Of a stretch of 64,000 nt of DNA, positions 1 to 8,355 are shown one piece after another (position 1 is the stretch's first letter; each line of letters starts with the position of its first letter). The notes under the pieces were generated by a model. That model ran no database searches. It saw only the letters and a list, made by a program, of their open reading frames with translations, and had not been told where the DNA came from. The DNA lies in the NCBI RefSeq assembly GCF_014654205.1, contig NZ_BNAW01000016.1:1-64000 (forward strand), in the 5' to 3' direction. A program made the translations under genes and the position numbers. The stretch is from Amycolatopsis bullii. Lineage in GTDB: Bacteria > Actinomycetota > Actinomycetes > Mycobacteriales > Pseudonocardiaceae.

Positions 1-1119
1 CAGCCCCAGCCCCCGGCCCCGGAACCCGTCGCCCCGCCCCCCGCGCCGCCCGTCGAGCCCGCCCCGCCGCCGGTCGCCCCTCCGGCCCCGGCCCCGCCAT
101 CCACGCCGGCCCCGCCCGCACCGGCGCCGCCGTCGATGTCCGCGACGACCCCGCCCGACGGCGTCGAGCTCAGCCCGGGTACCGCGACCAACCTGCCGAT
201 CACCGTGCGCAACGACGGCGGCAGCGTGTCCGAGCCGGTGGCCGTCGCGCTGAAGCTGCCGCGCGGGGTGCGTGCGGTCGGCACCGGCGGTGGCGGCGCG
301 CCGGCGGCTCGCGCGCAGGTCCCGGGCCCGGTTTCGGTGAACTGCCCCGGCGGCGAGGGCACGGTCACCTGCATGACCGGCGCCGGCCTGCAACCCGGCC
401 AGAGCGCGACGCTGAACTTCCGCCTGCAGGCCGACGAAGACGCCGAAGGCGGCACGGTGACCGGGTCGGTCACGGCCGGCGTGCAGATCTCCGTCGACGT
501 GAGCGTCAAGGTCACCGTGAAGGTCCCGCCGGACGCCGTGGTCCTGGAAGCCCAGGGCGACGGGCTCTCGGCGTTCCCCTGGAACCACCACCCGCTGGTC
601 TACGTGCGGGTCCGCAACACCGGCGAGACGACCAAGCCCGTCACGGTCACCTTCGACGCCCCGCTCCAGCAGTGGTGGAGCCTGCGCGGCTTCCCCTGCA
701 CGACGACCGACGTCGCCGCGAGCTGCACGACGAAGAGCGCGGTGGCGCCGGGCCAGCACGTGAACCTGTGGGTGCGGCTGAAGGGCCGTCCCAACGACGG
801 CCGGGTGACGATCAACGCCCAGCTCGGCCGGGCGACGGCGCCGCCGGTGACGGTGGACTTCGGCTGCTGGCGTCACTGGTGCGGCAAGGATCCGGTGCCC
901 CCGACGACGCCGTCGATCCCGAAGCTGACCCCGTCGAAGCCGAAGCCGACGCCGAGCAAGCCGACGTCGAAACCACCGGTGACGACGACGGAGGAGCCGT
1001 CGAGCGAGCCGCCGGTGTCCTCGACCACGACGAGCGCACCGCCGCGGTCCGGCGGGAAGCCCGGGGCCAAGCCGCCGACCGTCACCCCCGAGAAACTTTT
1101 CGGCTGGCTGACCGGCTGA
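1..1119 (+). CDS. Secreted Pro/Thr-rich protein with Ig-like repeats (5' truncated)
   Basis: The reading frame is open from base 1, so the gene begins upstream. The visible part starts with about 45 residues of Pro/Ala-rich linker, then two beta-rich segments of the DUF11/CARDB type (about 45-175 and 180-290 of the visible protein), each with a Cys pair that could form a disulfide, then a Thr/Ser/Pro/Lys-rich tail ending in a short hydrophobic stretch without an LPxTG motif. This composition is typical of exported, wall-associated actinobacterial proteins, but no family with a known function is recognised. The signal peptide, if any, lies outside the window. An ATG at 136 is in frame but is unlikely to be the start because the Pro-rich coding pattern continues before it. 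Confidence 0.7.
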   Translation, partial: QPQPPAPEPVAPPPAPPVEPAPPPVAPPAPAPPSTPAPPAPAPPSMSATTPPDGVELSPGTATNLPITVRNDGGSVSEPVAVALKLPRGVRAVGTGGGGAPAARAQVPGPVSVNCPGGEGTVTCMTGAGLQPGQSATLNFRLQADEDAEGGTVTGSVTAGVQISVDVSVKVTVKVPPDAVVLEAQGDGLSAFPWNHHPLVYVRVRNTGETTKPVTVTFDAPLQQWWSLRGFPCTTTDVAASCTTKSAVAPGQHVNLWVRLKGRPNDGRVTINAQLGRATAPPVTVDFGCWRHWCGKDPVPPTTPSIPKLTPSKPKPTPSKPTSKPPVTTTEEPSSEPPVSSTTTSAPPRSGGKPGAKPPTVTPEKLFGWLTG

Positions 1120-1190
1120 CGAGCCCGCCCGATATCCGGACATTCACGACAGCTGAGCCGCCTGCACCACGGGTGAACGCCATGTTCTCC

Positions 1191-1203
1191 TAGACTGCGT
1201 GGT
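1191..1203 (+). promoter_or_regulatory. Likely -10 element of a leaderless gtrA-like transcript
   Basis: TAGACT (1191-1196) fits the actinobacterial TANNNT -10 pattern. The GTG start follows 7 nt later, where transcription would be expected to begin. No Shine-Dalgarno sequence is present. No clear -35 is seen. Confidence 0.45.
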
Positions 1204-1731
1204 GTGACCGTTGTGGAAACCGTGCTCAAGCGCACGCCGGAGCCACTGCGTTCGGTGCTGATCAAGCACCGGGAGCTGCTGAAGTTCGCGATCGTGGGCG
1301 GCACGACGTTCCTGGTCGACAACGGCGTCTGGTACACGCTGAAGCTGACGGTGCTGGAGCCGAAACCGACGACGGCGAAGGCGATCGCGATCATCGTCGC
1401 GACCATCGTGTCCTACATCCTCAACCGCGAGTGGTCCTTCCGGACCCGCGGCGGACGCGAGCGGCACCACGAAGCCGCGCTGTTCTTCGTCATCAGCGGC
1501 ATCGCGGTGGGCGTCAACCTGATCCCGCTGATCGTCTCGCGGTACGTGCTCGACCTCGAGGTCCCGCACGTGACCTTCCTGGTCCAGGAGATCGCGGACT
1601 TCGCGAGCGGCTCGATCATCGGCATGCTGCTGGCCATGTTCTTCCGGTTCTGGGGCTTCAAGAAGTGGGTGTTCCCGGACGAGCTGGGCGAGCGGCGGCG
1701 GGACACCGACCAGGTCAGCCGCCTGCCCTGA
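1204..1731 (+). CDS. GtrA family membrane protein
   Basis: A 175-residue integral membrane protein with four predicted hydrophobic segments (about 28-50, 58-80, 95-118 and 135-158) and the family signature near the first helix (K-F-A-I-V-G-G, then D-N-G) and in the second (S-Y-I-L-N-R-E-W-S-F). GtrA proteins are thought to flip or translocate polyprenyl-phosphate-linked sugars used in cell-envelope glycosylation; this particular substrate is unknown. The GTG start is preceded by a -10-like hexamer rather than a ribosome binding site. It follows the secreted protein gene by 84 bp and is the last gene before an operator-bearing intergenic region. Confidence 0.85.
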   Translation: MTVVETVLKRTPEPLRSVLIKHRELLKFAIVGGTTFLVDNGVWYTLKLTVLEPKPTTAKAIAIIVATIVSYILNREWSFRTRGGRERHHEAALFFVISGIAVGVNLIPLIVSRYVLDLEVPHVTFLVQEIADFASGSIIGMLLAMFFRFWGFKKWVFPDELGERRRDTDQVSRLP

Positions 1732-1733
1732 GA

Positions 1734-1768
1734 AACTACTTGTCTTCTGACATGTAGTTGTCTAGAGT
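1734..1768 (+). promoter_or_regulatory. Promoter with overlapping inverted-repeat operator for the MFS gene
   Basis: AACTACTTGTC (1734-1744) and GACATGTAGTT (1749-1759) form an inverted repeat with one mismatch in 11 and a 4-bp spacer. A sigma70-like promoter overlaps it: TTGTCT (1740-1745), 17 bp, TAGAGT (1763-1768). A repressor bound here would cover the -35. No cognate regulator gene is adjacent. The rest of the 236-bp gap has no gene. Confidence 0.6.
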
Positions 1769-1861
1769 CATCCTCGTCAGTGTTCCTGCGTAGAGGACGC
1801 CGTCCGGGTTCGGCCGGGCGAGCGGGACGATTCGAGGTGGTTTCCGAGCGCGAAGAGGTCG

Positions 1862-1877
1862 CATCCGTTCGCGGATG
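1862..1877 (+). other. UUCG-tetraloop hairpin in the MFS leader
   Basis: CATCCG-TTCG-CGGATG is a perfect 6-bp stem capped by the very stable UUCG loop, about 90 nt downstream of the predicted promoter and 90 nt upstream of the TTG start. Its role is unknown; no downstream T-run makes it a terminator. Confidence 0.4.
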
Positions 1878-1967
1878 ACGATGGAGCCTTTTCCCGACTC
1901 GACGTCGGCGCGTGTTTTCCGCGCGTCCGAAATCTCTCGTCCCTTCTGACGAAACAAGGGTTTTCTC

Positions 1968-3257
1968 TTGAGCACGATCGCGCCTCAGCGCGCCCTCAAA
2001 CCTGCCCTCACGGGCCTGTTCCTGTCCGTTTTCCTCGCGATGCTCGACACCCAGGTCGTCGCCACCGCGCTGCCCCGGATCGCCGCCGAGTTCGGCGGGA
2101 CCGGCGCCTACGCCTGGGTCACCACCGCCTACCTGCTCGCCGGCAGCGCCACCGCGCCGCTGTACGGCAAGCTCGGCGACGTCTTCGGCCGCAAACGTGT
2201 GCTCCTGGGCGCACTCGCCCTGTTCCTGCTCGGCTCGCTCGCCTGCGGCCTGGCGCCGTCGGCCGCGTTGCTGATCGCCGGGCGGGTGCTGCAGGGCGCC
2301 GGTTCCGGTGGCCTGTTCGTTTCCGTCGGCGCTTCGCTCGGCGAGATGTTCTCGCCACGCGAAGGCGCGAAGTACTTCGGCTGGTTCTCGATCTGTTTCG
2401 CCGTCGCTTCGCTCGCCGGACCGGTCGTCGGCGGCCTGCTCACCGGACTCGCCGGGTGGCGGTCGATCTTCCTGGTCAACCTGCCGCTCGGGCTCGCCGC
2501 CCTGGCCTGCCTCAAGACGCTCGACCTGTCGACACGACGCCGGGAGGCGCCGTTCGACTTCGCCGGCGTGCTCCTGCTCGGCACGGCGATCACCGGGTTC
2601 ACCCTGCTCACGCCGTGGTCGGTCGCCCTCGGCGTGGCCGCGGCGGTGATCTTCGTGGTCGTCGAACGGCGGGCCGCGGCGCCCGTCCTGCCGCTGCGGC
2701 TGTTCCGCGACCGGACGTTCACCGTGTCCGTGCTGCTCAGCGTGCTCGCCGGGTTCGCCTTCCTCGGGTCGGTCAACTACATCGCGGTCCTGCTGCAGGC
2801 CGACGCCGGACCGGCGGAAGGCGGGCTGCGGCTGCTGCCGATGACGCTCGCCGTGTCCGCCGCCTCCGTCGTCGCGAGCAAGGTCATCGCCCGCACCGGC
2901 GCCTACCGGTGGGCGCCGCGGACGAGCATGGCGCTCGGCCTGCTGGCGGTGCTCGGCCTGCTCACCTTGGACGGCCTGCCGCAGGTTCTCGCCTGCCTGG
3001 TCGTCTTCGGCGTCGCGGCCGGGCTGAACCTGCAGGTGCTCGCGATGGCCACGCAGAACACCGCCCCCGCCGCGGACCGCGGTGCGGTCGCCGCCGGGGT
3101 CAACCTCGCCCGCGCGCTGGGGTCGGCCCTCGGCCCGGTCGCGCTCGGCTTCGCCTACCAAGCCGGCACCCACGGCGTGTTCCTCGCGCTGGTGCCGGTC
3201 CTCGCGCTCGCCCTCGTCACGGCGTTCGCGCTCCCCCACGTCCCGCTTTCCCGCTAG
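1968..3257 (+). CDS. MFS transporter, DHA2 (EmrB/QacA-like) family
   Basis: A 429-residue proton-coupled exporter candidate. The first helix carries L-D-T-Q-V-V, the DHA2 equivalent of motif D1, and the loop after helix 2 has motif A (G-K-L-G-D-V-F-G-R-K-R). It is shorter than most 14-helix DHA2 proteins (about 470-520 residues), so a helix or the C-terminal extension may be missing. The start is TTG, the first codon in frame after the leader; A-A-G-G lies 5-10 bases upstream. It shares an operon with the NmrA-type gene 10 bp downstream. The substrate cannot be inferred. Control by the inverted repeat upstream is likely. Confidence 0.85.
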   Translation: MSTIAPQRALKPALTGLFLSVFLAMLDTQVVATALPRIAAEFGGTGAYAWVTTAYLLAGSATAPLYGKLGDVFGRKRVLLGALALFLLGSLACGLAPSAALLIAGRVLQGAGSGGLFVSVGASLGEMFSPREGAKYFGWFSICFAVASLAGPVVGGLLTGLAGWRSIFLVNLPLGLAALACLKTLDLSTRRREAPFDFAGVLLLGTAITGFTLLTPWSVALGVAAAVIFVVVERRAAAPVLPLRLFRDRTFTVSVLLSVLAGFAFLGSVNYIAVLLQADAGPAEGGLRLLPMTLAVSAASVVASKVIARTGAYRWAPRTSMALGLLAVLGLLTLDGLPQVLACLVVFGVAAGLNLQVLAMATQNTAPAADRGAVAAGVNLARALGSALGPVALGFAYQAGTHGVFLALVPVLALALVTAFALPHVPLSR

Positions 3258-3267
3258 GAGAACCACG

Positions 3268-4116
3268 ATGATCTTCGTCCTCGGTGCCACCGGCAAGGTC
3301 GGCCGCCACCTCGTCCCCGCCCTGCTCGACGCCGGCGCGCCCGTCCGCGCCCTGACCCGCGACCCGGCGAAGGCCCGGATCGACCCGCGCGCCGAAGTGG
3401 TCCGCGGTGACCTCGACACCTCCGACCTGCCGGCCCTACTGGCCGGCGCGGACCGCGTGTTCGTGCTGACCCAGGGGCACAACGCCGACCGGGAGGGGGC
3501 GGTCGCGCGGGCCGCCGCCGAGGTCGGCGTCACCCACCTCGTCAAGCTGTCCACCACGGGTGTCCACTTCGGGCAGAAGGACGCGATTTCCCGCGCTCAC
3601 GCCGAAGCCGAGCAGGCGATCCGCGAAGCCGGACCGGCCTGGACGATCCTGCGGCCCGGGGCCTTCATGGACAACCGGTTCGCCTGGATCGGCTCGATCC
3701 GCGAGGAGAACGCCGTGTACGTGCCGGACACCGACCCGCCGTCCGCGCTGATCCACGTCCGCGACATCGCTGCAGTCGCAACGCTCGTGCTGACGACGTC
3801 CGGGCACGAAGGCGCGGCCTACGGGCTCACCGGCGGCGAAGCCCTCACCGCCGAGCAGCAGGTCGCCATCCTGGCCGAAGCCATCGGCCGTCCGCTGAAG
3901 TACGTCGAAGAGACCGAAAGCGCCGCGAAGGACCGCCTCATCCGGATGTACGGCTGGCCCGAGAAGGCCATCGACGGCCTCTTCGCGCTCAAGCGCGAGT
4001 CCGCCCCGCACGAACGCGTCGTCTTCGACACGGTCGAGCGCCTGCTCGGCCGGCCGCCGCTGACCTTCGCGACCTGGGCACGGGAGAACGCGTCCGCGTA
4101 CCATCACCAGGAGTGA
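3268..4116 (+). CDS. NmrA family NAD(P)-binding protein
   Basis: A 282-residue atypical short-chain dehydrogenase with the N-terminal dinucleotide fold G-A-T-G-K-V-G-R (residues 6-13) and R-x-P-G-A-F in the middle, as in NmrA/azoreductase-like ergot-type reductases. Members are either quinone/azo reductases or redox-sensing regulators, so the reaction is not assigned. ATG with AGGAG 7 bases upstream sets the start; an extension of the same frame upstream overlaps the MFS gene and is not used. Co-transcription with the MFS exporter suggests a shared role in exporting and reducing a toxic small molecule. Confidence 0.85.
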   Translation: MIFVLGATGKVGRHLVPALLDAGAPVRALTRDPAKARIDPRAEVVRGDLDTSDLPALLAGADRVFVLTQGHNADREGAVARAAAEVGVTHLVKLSTTGVHFGQKDAISRAHAEAEQAIREAGPAWTILRPGAFMDNRFAWIGSIREENAVYVPDTDPPSALIHVRDIAAVATLVLTTSGHEGAAYGLTGGEALTAEQQVAILAEAIGRPLKYVEETESAAKDRLIRMYGWPEKAIDGLFALKRESAPHERVVFDTVERLLGRPPLTFATWARENASAYHHQE

Positions 4117-4126
4117 CGAGGGCGAG

Positions 4127-4780
4127 GTGAGGCGGATGGGCGACCTGCGCGTCCTCGTCGTGGACGACCATCCCCTGTTCCGGATCGGCGTGGGCACGCT
4201 GCTCGCCGCCGAACCCGGGATCGAGGTCGTCGGCGAGGCCGCCGGCGGAGCCGACGCGGTCACCGCCGCCGCCGCTCTCCAGCCGGACGTCGTCGTGATG
4301 GACCTGCACCTGCCCGACCTGTCCGGGATCCAGGCGACCCGGCACATCGTGGCGGCGAACCCGGGCACCGGCGTGCTGATGCTGACGATGGCCGACGAAA
4401 GCGAGTCGGTCTTCGCGGCGATGCGCGCCGGTGCCCGCGGCTACCTGCTCAAGGACGCCGAGCCGGACGAGATCATCCGCGCCGTCCAGGCGGTCGCCCG
4501 GCGCGAGGCGATCTTCGGCCCGGACATCGCCAACCGCGTGCTCGCCTACTTCAGCCGGCCACCGGCCAGCGAGCCGGTGTTCCCCGAGCTGACGGGGCGC
4601 GAGCGCGAGGTGCTGGCGCTGATCGCGGCCGGGCATAGCAACAGCCTCATCGCGAGCACGCTGTGCCTGAGCCCGAAAACCGTGCGCAACCACATCTCGA
4701 ACGTCTTCGCCAAGCTCCATGTCACCGACCGGGCCGAGGCGATCGTCCGGGCCAGGGACGCCGGCCTCGGCCGGTCCTGA
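4127..4780 (+). CDS. NarL/LuxR family response regulator
   Basis: A 217-residue two-domain regulator. The receiver (about 5-125) has the acidic pair V-D-D-H, the phospho-acceptor Asp in V-M-D-L-H-L and the conserved Lys in Y-L-L-K-D. The C-terminal GerE-type helix-turn-helix begins at L-T-G-R-E-R-E-V. The start is GTG, with an in-frame ATG three codons later (4136) equally possible. No histidine kinase is adjacent in the same orientation; the next gene is another LuxR-type regulator, so the pair looks like orphan regulators. Confidence 0.88.
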   Translation: MRRMGDLRVLVVDDHPLFRIGVGTLLAAEPGIEVVGEAAGGADAVTAAAALQPDVVVMDLHLPDLSGIQATRHIVAANPGTGVLMLTMADESESVFAAMRAGARGYLLKDAEPDEIIRAVQAVARREAIFGPDIANRVLAYFSRPPASEPVFPELTGREREVLALIAAGHSNSLIASTLCLSPKTVRNHISNVFAKLHVTDRAEAIVRARDAGLGRS

Positions 4781-4873
4781 AAGCGGGCAACTTCGGGACC
4801 CCGGTCCCATGCGCTCGGGACACGCGGGCGGGCAGGCTGGGCAGCCTGCACCGTTCGAGGGGAATGGGGAACG

Positions 4874-5497
4874 ATGTCCGCACCCGACCGGACCCCGGTG
4901 GTGGTCCGCGCCACCGATCCGATCCTGCACGACGGCGTCTGCATGGCGCTGCGCTCGCGCGACGACGTCCGGGTGGTGGACGACGGCACGGCGCTGGTCG
5001 CCCTGCTGGTCGCCGACCGGCTCGACGAGACGATGACCCAGCAGCTGTCCGCGCTGCACCACCAGGGCTTCACCCGCATCGTGCTCATCGCGGGCGAAGT
5101 CGACGACAACGAGATCCTCAACGCGGTCGAGCACGGCGTCTGCGCGGTCGCCCGCCGCGCCGACGCGGGGCCCGACGTCCTCGTCCGCCTGGTCAAGGCC
5201 GCGGCGGCGGGGGAAGGCGCGTTGCCGCCCGACCTGCTCGGCCGGTTGCTGAACCGGGTTTCGCGTCTGCAACGCCAGGTGCTCCAGCCGCGCGGGCTGC
5301 GCCTGGGCGGTATGAGCGACCGGGAGACGGAGGTGCTCCGGCTCGTCGCGGCGGGGTATTCGACGCAGGAGATCGCCGACGAGCTGTGCTATTCGCAGCG
5401 CACGGTGAAGAGCATCCTCCACGACGTGACCAATCGGTTCCAGCTGCGGAACCGGTCGCACGCGGTCGCTTACGCGTTGCGGGAGGGGCTGATTTAA
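4874..5497 (+). CDS. LuxR family regulator with degenerate receiver
   Basis: A 207-residue protein with a clear C-terminal LuxR/GerE helix-turn-helix (about 140-205; M-S-D-R-E-T-E-V-L-R-L). The N-terminal region has receiver-like length and hydrophobic pattern, but the D-D pair is reduced to A-T-D-P and the usual V-x-D phospho-acceptor strand reads L-L-V-A-D-R-L-D-E, so normal phosphorylation is doubtful. It follows the preceding response regulator by 93 bp. Its stop overlaps the stop of the convergent kinase gene by 4 bp. It may heterodimerise with or modulate its neighbour; that is inference. Confidence 0.8.
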   Translation: MSAPDRTPVVVRATDPILHDGVCMALRSRDDVRVVDDGTALVALLVADRLDETMTQQLSALHHQGFTRIVLIAGEVDDNEILNAVEHGVCAVARRADAGPDVLVRLVKAAAAGEGALPPDLLGRLLNRVSRLQRQVLQPRGLRLGGMSDRETEVLRLVAAGYSTQEIADELCYSQRTVKSILHDVTNRFQLRNRSHAVAYALREGLI

Positions 5498-6777
5498 CGC
5501 GGGACGCGTTCGGCGGGCCAGCGCACTTCGGGAACGTCGCTCGGCCGCGGCACCTTGAGGAACAGGCTGAACACGGCCGGACGGCGGTTCGACAGTTCGA
5601 GGCGGCCACCGTCGGCCTCGACCAGGGCCCGCGCCAGCGCCAGGCCGACGCCCGTCGAGCCGCCGCCGGAGAAGCCGCGCTCGAAGATGTGCGGGGCCAG
5701 CTCGTCCGGGACGCCGGGGCCGGTGTCGCTCACCTCGATCACCACCGTGCCCTCGGCGTCGCCGCGGCGGCCGATGAGCGTGACCGTGCCGGAGCCGTGG
5801 CGCAGGGCGTTGTCCAGCAGCACGCCGATGACCTCGCGGAGCCGGCCCGGCGTGGCCCGGGCCATCAGGCCGTCGGCCACGCGTGTGCGCAGGTTGCGGC
5901 CCTCCGAGCGGAGCAGCTCGCGCCACTCCTGCGCCATCTCCGGCAGCTGCGTCGGCAGGTCCACCGGTTCCGCGCCGACCTCGCGGGCCGCGCGGGCCGC
6001 CGCCAGCAGCTCGTCGAGCGCCTCGGCGAGCCGGTCGGCCTGCTCCTGGGCAGCCTTGGATTCGTCGGCCACCTCGTCGTCGGGGTGCACGGTGAGCGGT
6101 TCCAGCCGCAGCTGCAACGCCGTCAGCCGGCTGCGCAGCTGGTGCGAGACGTCCCCGACGAGCTGGCGTTCCCGCTGCACGAGCTGGGCCAGTGCGGTGC
6201 CGGACGCGTCCAGCGCTTCGGCGACCATGTCGAGCTCTCCCACGCCGTAGCGGCTCGGGTCGGGCCGGAAGTCGCCGCCGCCGAGCCGGGCCGCGCGCTC
6301 GGCCACGTGCCGCAGCGGCTTCGCGAGCCGCCGGGCCGTCGCGATCGCCACCACCGCGCCGGTGCCCACCGAAAGCAGCACCAGCAGCACGACGACCAGC
6401 GTCACCGTCGTCTGCCGCTCGTGCATCGGGCCGGCCGGGACGGCGATCTCGACCTTCCCTTCCCGGGCGAGGTCGGCCGTCTCGGTGACGGTGTCCGGGC
6501 CGGGACTGCTGCCGTAGCGCTTCTCGGTCTGGCCGCTGGCGCGGACGGTCAGCAGTCCGTTCGCCGGGACGGCCGCGCGCACCTGGTCGAGGTCGATCTC
6601 CTGGCCGTTGGCGATTTCGGTGTCGAGGATGGCCGCCGCCGCGCGGGCGTTCTCCGCGAGCGTCTCGCGGTAGCTCGACTCGATCTGCCAGCTCGCCACG
6701 ATGCCCAGCGGGATGCCCAGCACCACCGCGCTGACGGCGACGGCCAGCAGGATTGCCAGCAGGATGCGGCGGCGCAT
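5494..6777 (-). CDS. Two-component sensor histidine kinase (HAMP, HisKA)
   Basis: A 427-residue membrane kinase. An N-terminal helix (about 5-28), an extracellular sensor of about 95 residues, a second helix (about 122-147) and HAMP linker precede the H-box D-V-S-H-Q-L-R-S-R-L. N box (D-N-A-L-R-H-G), G1 (D-T-G-P-G-V-P) and G2 (G-V-G-L-A-L-A-R) are intact, so it should be active. It lies 4 bp downstream of its response regulator gene and is presumably translated from the same mRNA. The small sensor domain resembles those of envelope-stress kinases, but the signal is unknown. Confidence 0.9.
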   Translation of the reverse strand: MRRRILLAILLAVAVSAVVLGIPLGIVASWQIESSYRETLAENARAAAAILDTEIANGQEIDLDQVRAAVPANGLLTVRASGQTEKRYGSSPGPDTVTETADLAREGKVEIAVPAGPMHERQTTVTLVVVLLVLLSVGTGAVVAIATARRLAKPLRHVAERAARLGGGDFRPDPSRYGVGELDMVAEALDASGTALAQLVQRERQLVGDVSHQLRSRLTALQLRLEPLTVHPDDEVADESKAAQEQADRLAEALDELLAAARAAREVGAEPVDLPTQLPEMAQEWRELLRSEGRNLRTRVADGLMARATPGRLREVIGVLLDNALRHGSGTVTLIGRRGDAEGTVVIEVSDTGPGVPDELAPHIFERGFSGGGSTGVGLALARALVEADGGRLELSNRRPAVFSLFLKVPRPSDVPEVRWPAERVPR

Positions 6778-6781
6778 GGGC

Positions 6782-7477
6782 TTATTCGGCGTTGAAGCGG
6801 AAGCCGACGCCGCGGACGGTCGCGATCCGCCGCTCGCCGTCGTGGGTCTTGCTGGTGCGGCCGGCGGCCTCGTCGGCGGCGATGGCGAGCTTCCGGCGCA
6901 GCCACGACATGTGCATGTCGAGCGTCTTGGACGTCTTCGACTCGAGGTCGTTCCAGACCTCGGCGAGGATCTCGTCGCGGCTGACGACCTGGCCGGCGCG
7001 GCTCATCAGCACGCGCAGCAGCTCGAACTCCTTGTTCGCCAGCTGGACCTCGTGGTTGTCCACGGTGACCAGCCGGGCGCCGAGGTCCATCCGCACCCCG
7101 CCGGCCTCCAGCACCTCGGGCACCCGGCGGCGCAGCAGCGCGCGGATCCGGGCGAGCAGTTCGGCGAGCCGGAACGGCTTGGCGACGTAGTCGTCGGCGC
7201 CCGCGTCCAGGCCGACGACGAAGTCGACCTCGTCGGTGCGGGCGGTGAGCATCAGGACCGGCAGTTCGGTGCCGGCCGCGCGCAGACGGCGGCAAACTTC
7301 GAGACCGTCCATCCCGGGCAGGCCGAGGTCCAGCACGAGCAGGTCGACGCGCTGGGCGGCGGTGGCGTCGAGCACCGCAGGGCCGTCGGTGACGACGTGG
7401 ATCTCGTATCCCTCGCGTTCGAGGGCGCGGGAGAGCGGTTCGGCGATGGCCGGATCGTCTTCGGCAAGTAGGACCAT
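6782..7477 (-). CDS. OmpR family response regulator
   Basis: A 231-residue regulator: receiver about 1-118 with acidic E-D-D, phospho-acceptor Asp in V-L-D-L-G-L-P-G, Lys in V-A-K-P-F; winged-helix DNA-binding domain about 130-231 ending V-R-G-V-G-F-R-F. ATG is chosen because AGGTGAG lies just upstream; a GTG two codons earlier (7483) is also possible. First gene of the RR-HK operon, divergent from the histidinol-phosphatase gene across a 42-bp gap. Confidence 0.92.
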   Translation of the reverse strand: MVLLAEDDPAIAEPLSRALEREGYEIHVVTDGPAVLDATAAQRVDLLVLDLGLPGMDGLEVCRRLRAAGTELPVLMLTARTDEVDFVVGLDAGADDYVAKPFRLAELLARIRALLRRRVPEVLEAGGVRMDLGARLVTVDNHEVQLANKEFELLRVLMSRAGQVVSRDEILAEVWNDLESKTSKTLDMHMSWLRRKLAIAADEAAGRTSKTHDGERRIATVRGVGFRFNAE

Positions 7478-7519
7478 GCTCACCTGGCCAACTCTACGGC
7501 TCGCGGGCGTGAAAACATC

Positions 7520-8305
7520 GTGACCGTGCCTGGCTACGAAGATGATCTGGCTCTCGCCGTCCGGCTGGCCGACGCCGCCGACGCGATCACGACGGCGCGG
7601 TTCCGCGCCCTGGACCTGGCGGTGGAGCGCAAGCCCGACCGCACCCCGGTGACCGACGCCGATACCGCGGTGGAGGACGCGATCCGGGCGCTGCTGGCTT
7701 CGGAACGTCCCGGTGACGCCGTGCTCGGCGAAGAACGCGGCGGCTCGGCCGCGACGGGCCGCGCGTGGGTGCTGGACCCGATCGACGGGACCAAGAACTT
7801 CCTCCGCGGAGTACCCGTTTGGGCGACCCTCATCGCGTTGGTTTCGGACGGCGACCCGGTCGTCGGCCTGATCAGCGCGCCCTTGCTGGGCCGCCGGTGG
7901 TGGGCGGCTGCGGGTGACGGCGCCTTTTCGTCGGACGCCGCCGGGACCCGGCAGCTGTCGGTTTCGAAGGTTTCGTCCCTTTCGGACGCTTATCTGTCCA
8001 CAACGGACCTGAACTCGTGGGTCGAGTACCACTCGCGCTCGAAGTACCTGGACCTGGTGGACGCGTGCTGGGAGACCCGCGCGTTCGGCGACTTCTGGCA
8101 CCACGTCCTGGTGGCCGAGGGCGCGATCGACGTGGCGGCGGAGTGCATCGTCAACCCGTGGGACGTGGCGGCCGCGCAGGTGATCGTCACCGAGGCGGGC
8201 GGCCGGTTCAGCGACCTGGACGGCGTCGGCCGCTACGACAACGGAAGCGCCCTGTCGACGAACGGCCGCCTCCACGAGGAGACCTTGGCCATCCTCAAGC
8301 GCTGA
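7520..8305 (+). CDS. hisN: Histidinol-phosphatase, inositol monophosphatase-like (HisN)
   Basis: A 261-residue member of the Mg-dependent FIG phosphatase superfamily. Metal ligands are visible in G-E-E-R-G-G, W-V-L-D-P-I-D-G-T-K-N-F and the C-terminal N-P-W-D-V-A-A-A-Q motif. The family dephosphorylates histidinol phosphate in actinobacterial histidine biosynthesis; a general inositol-phosphatase role cannot be excluded from sequence alone, but length and the W-x-D-P-I-D-G-T-K-N-F-x-R-G form match HisN best. GTG start; no other his genes are nearby, as is usual for this gene. A strong hairpin terminator follows. Confidence 0.85.
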   Translation: MTVPGYEDDLALAVRLADAADAITTARFRALDLAVERKPDRTPVTDADTAVEDAIRALLASERPGDAVLGEERGGSAATGRAWVLDPIDGTKNFLRGVPVWATLIALVSDGDPVVGLISAPLLGRRWWAAAGDGAFSSDAAGTRQLSVSKVSSLSDAYLSTTDLNSWVEYHSRSKYLDLVDACWETRAFGDFWHHVLVAEGAIDVAAECIVNPWDVAAAQVIVTEAGGRFSDLDGVGRYDNGSALSTNGRLHEETLAILKR

Positions 8306-8309
8306 TCCC

Positions 8310-8355
8310 CTCGTGAGTGAGAAACAGGGTTAGAACACTGTTTCTCACTCACGAG
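8310..8355. terminator. Bidirectional terminator, perfect 18-bp stem
   Basis: CTCGTGAGTGAGAAACAG (8310-8327) is exactly complementary to 8338-8355, with a 10-nt loop. It sits between the convergent hisN and putative immunity genes and overlaps the last codons of the latter. Confidence 0.85.

Noticed and set aside
1413-3557. 714-codon open frame on the minus strand antisense to gtrA-like and MFS genes
   Set aside because: Arg/Gly/Ala-rich low-complexity translation typical of GC-rich antisense frames; the plus-strand genes have clear family motifs.
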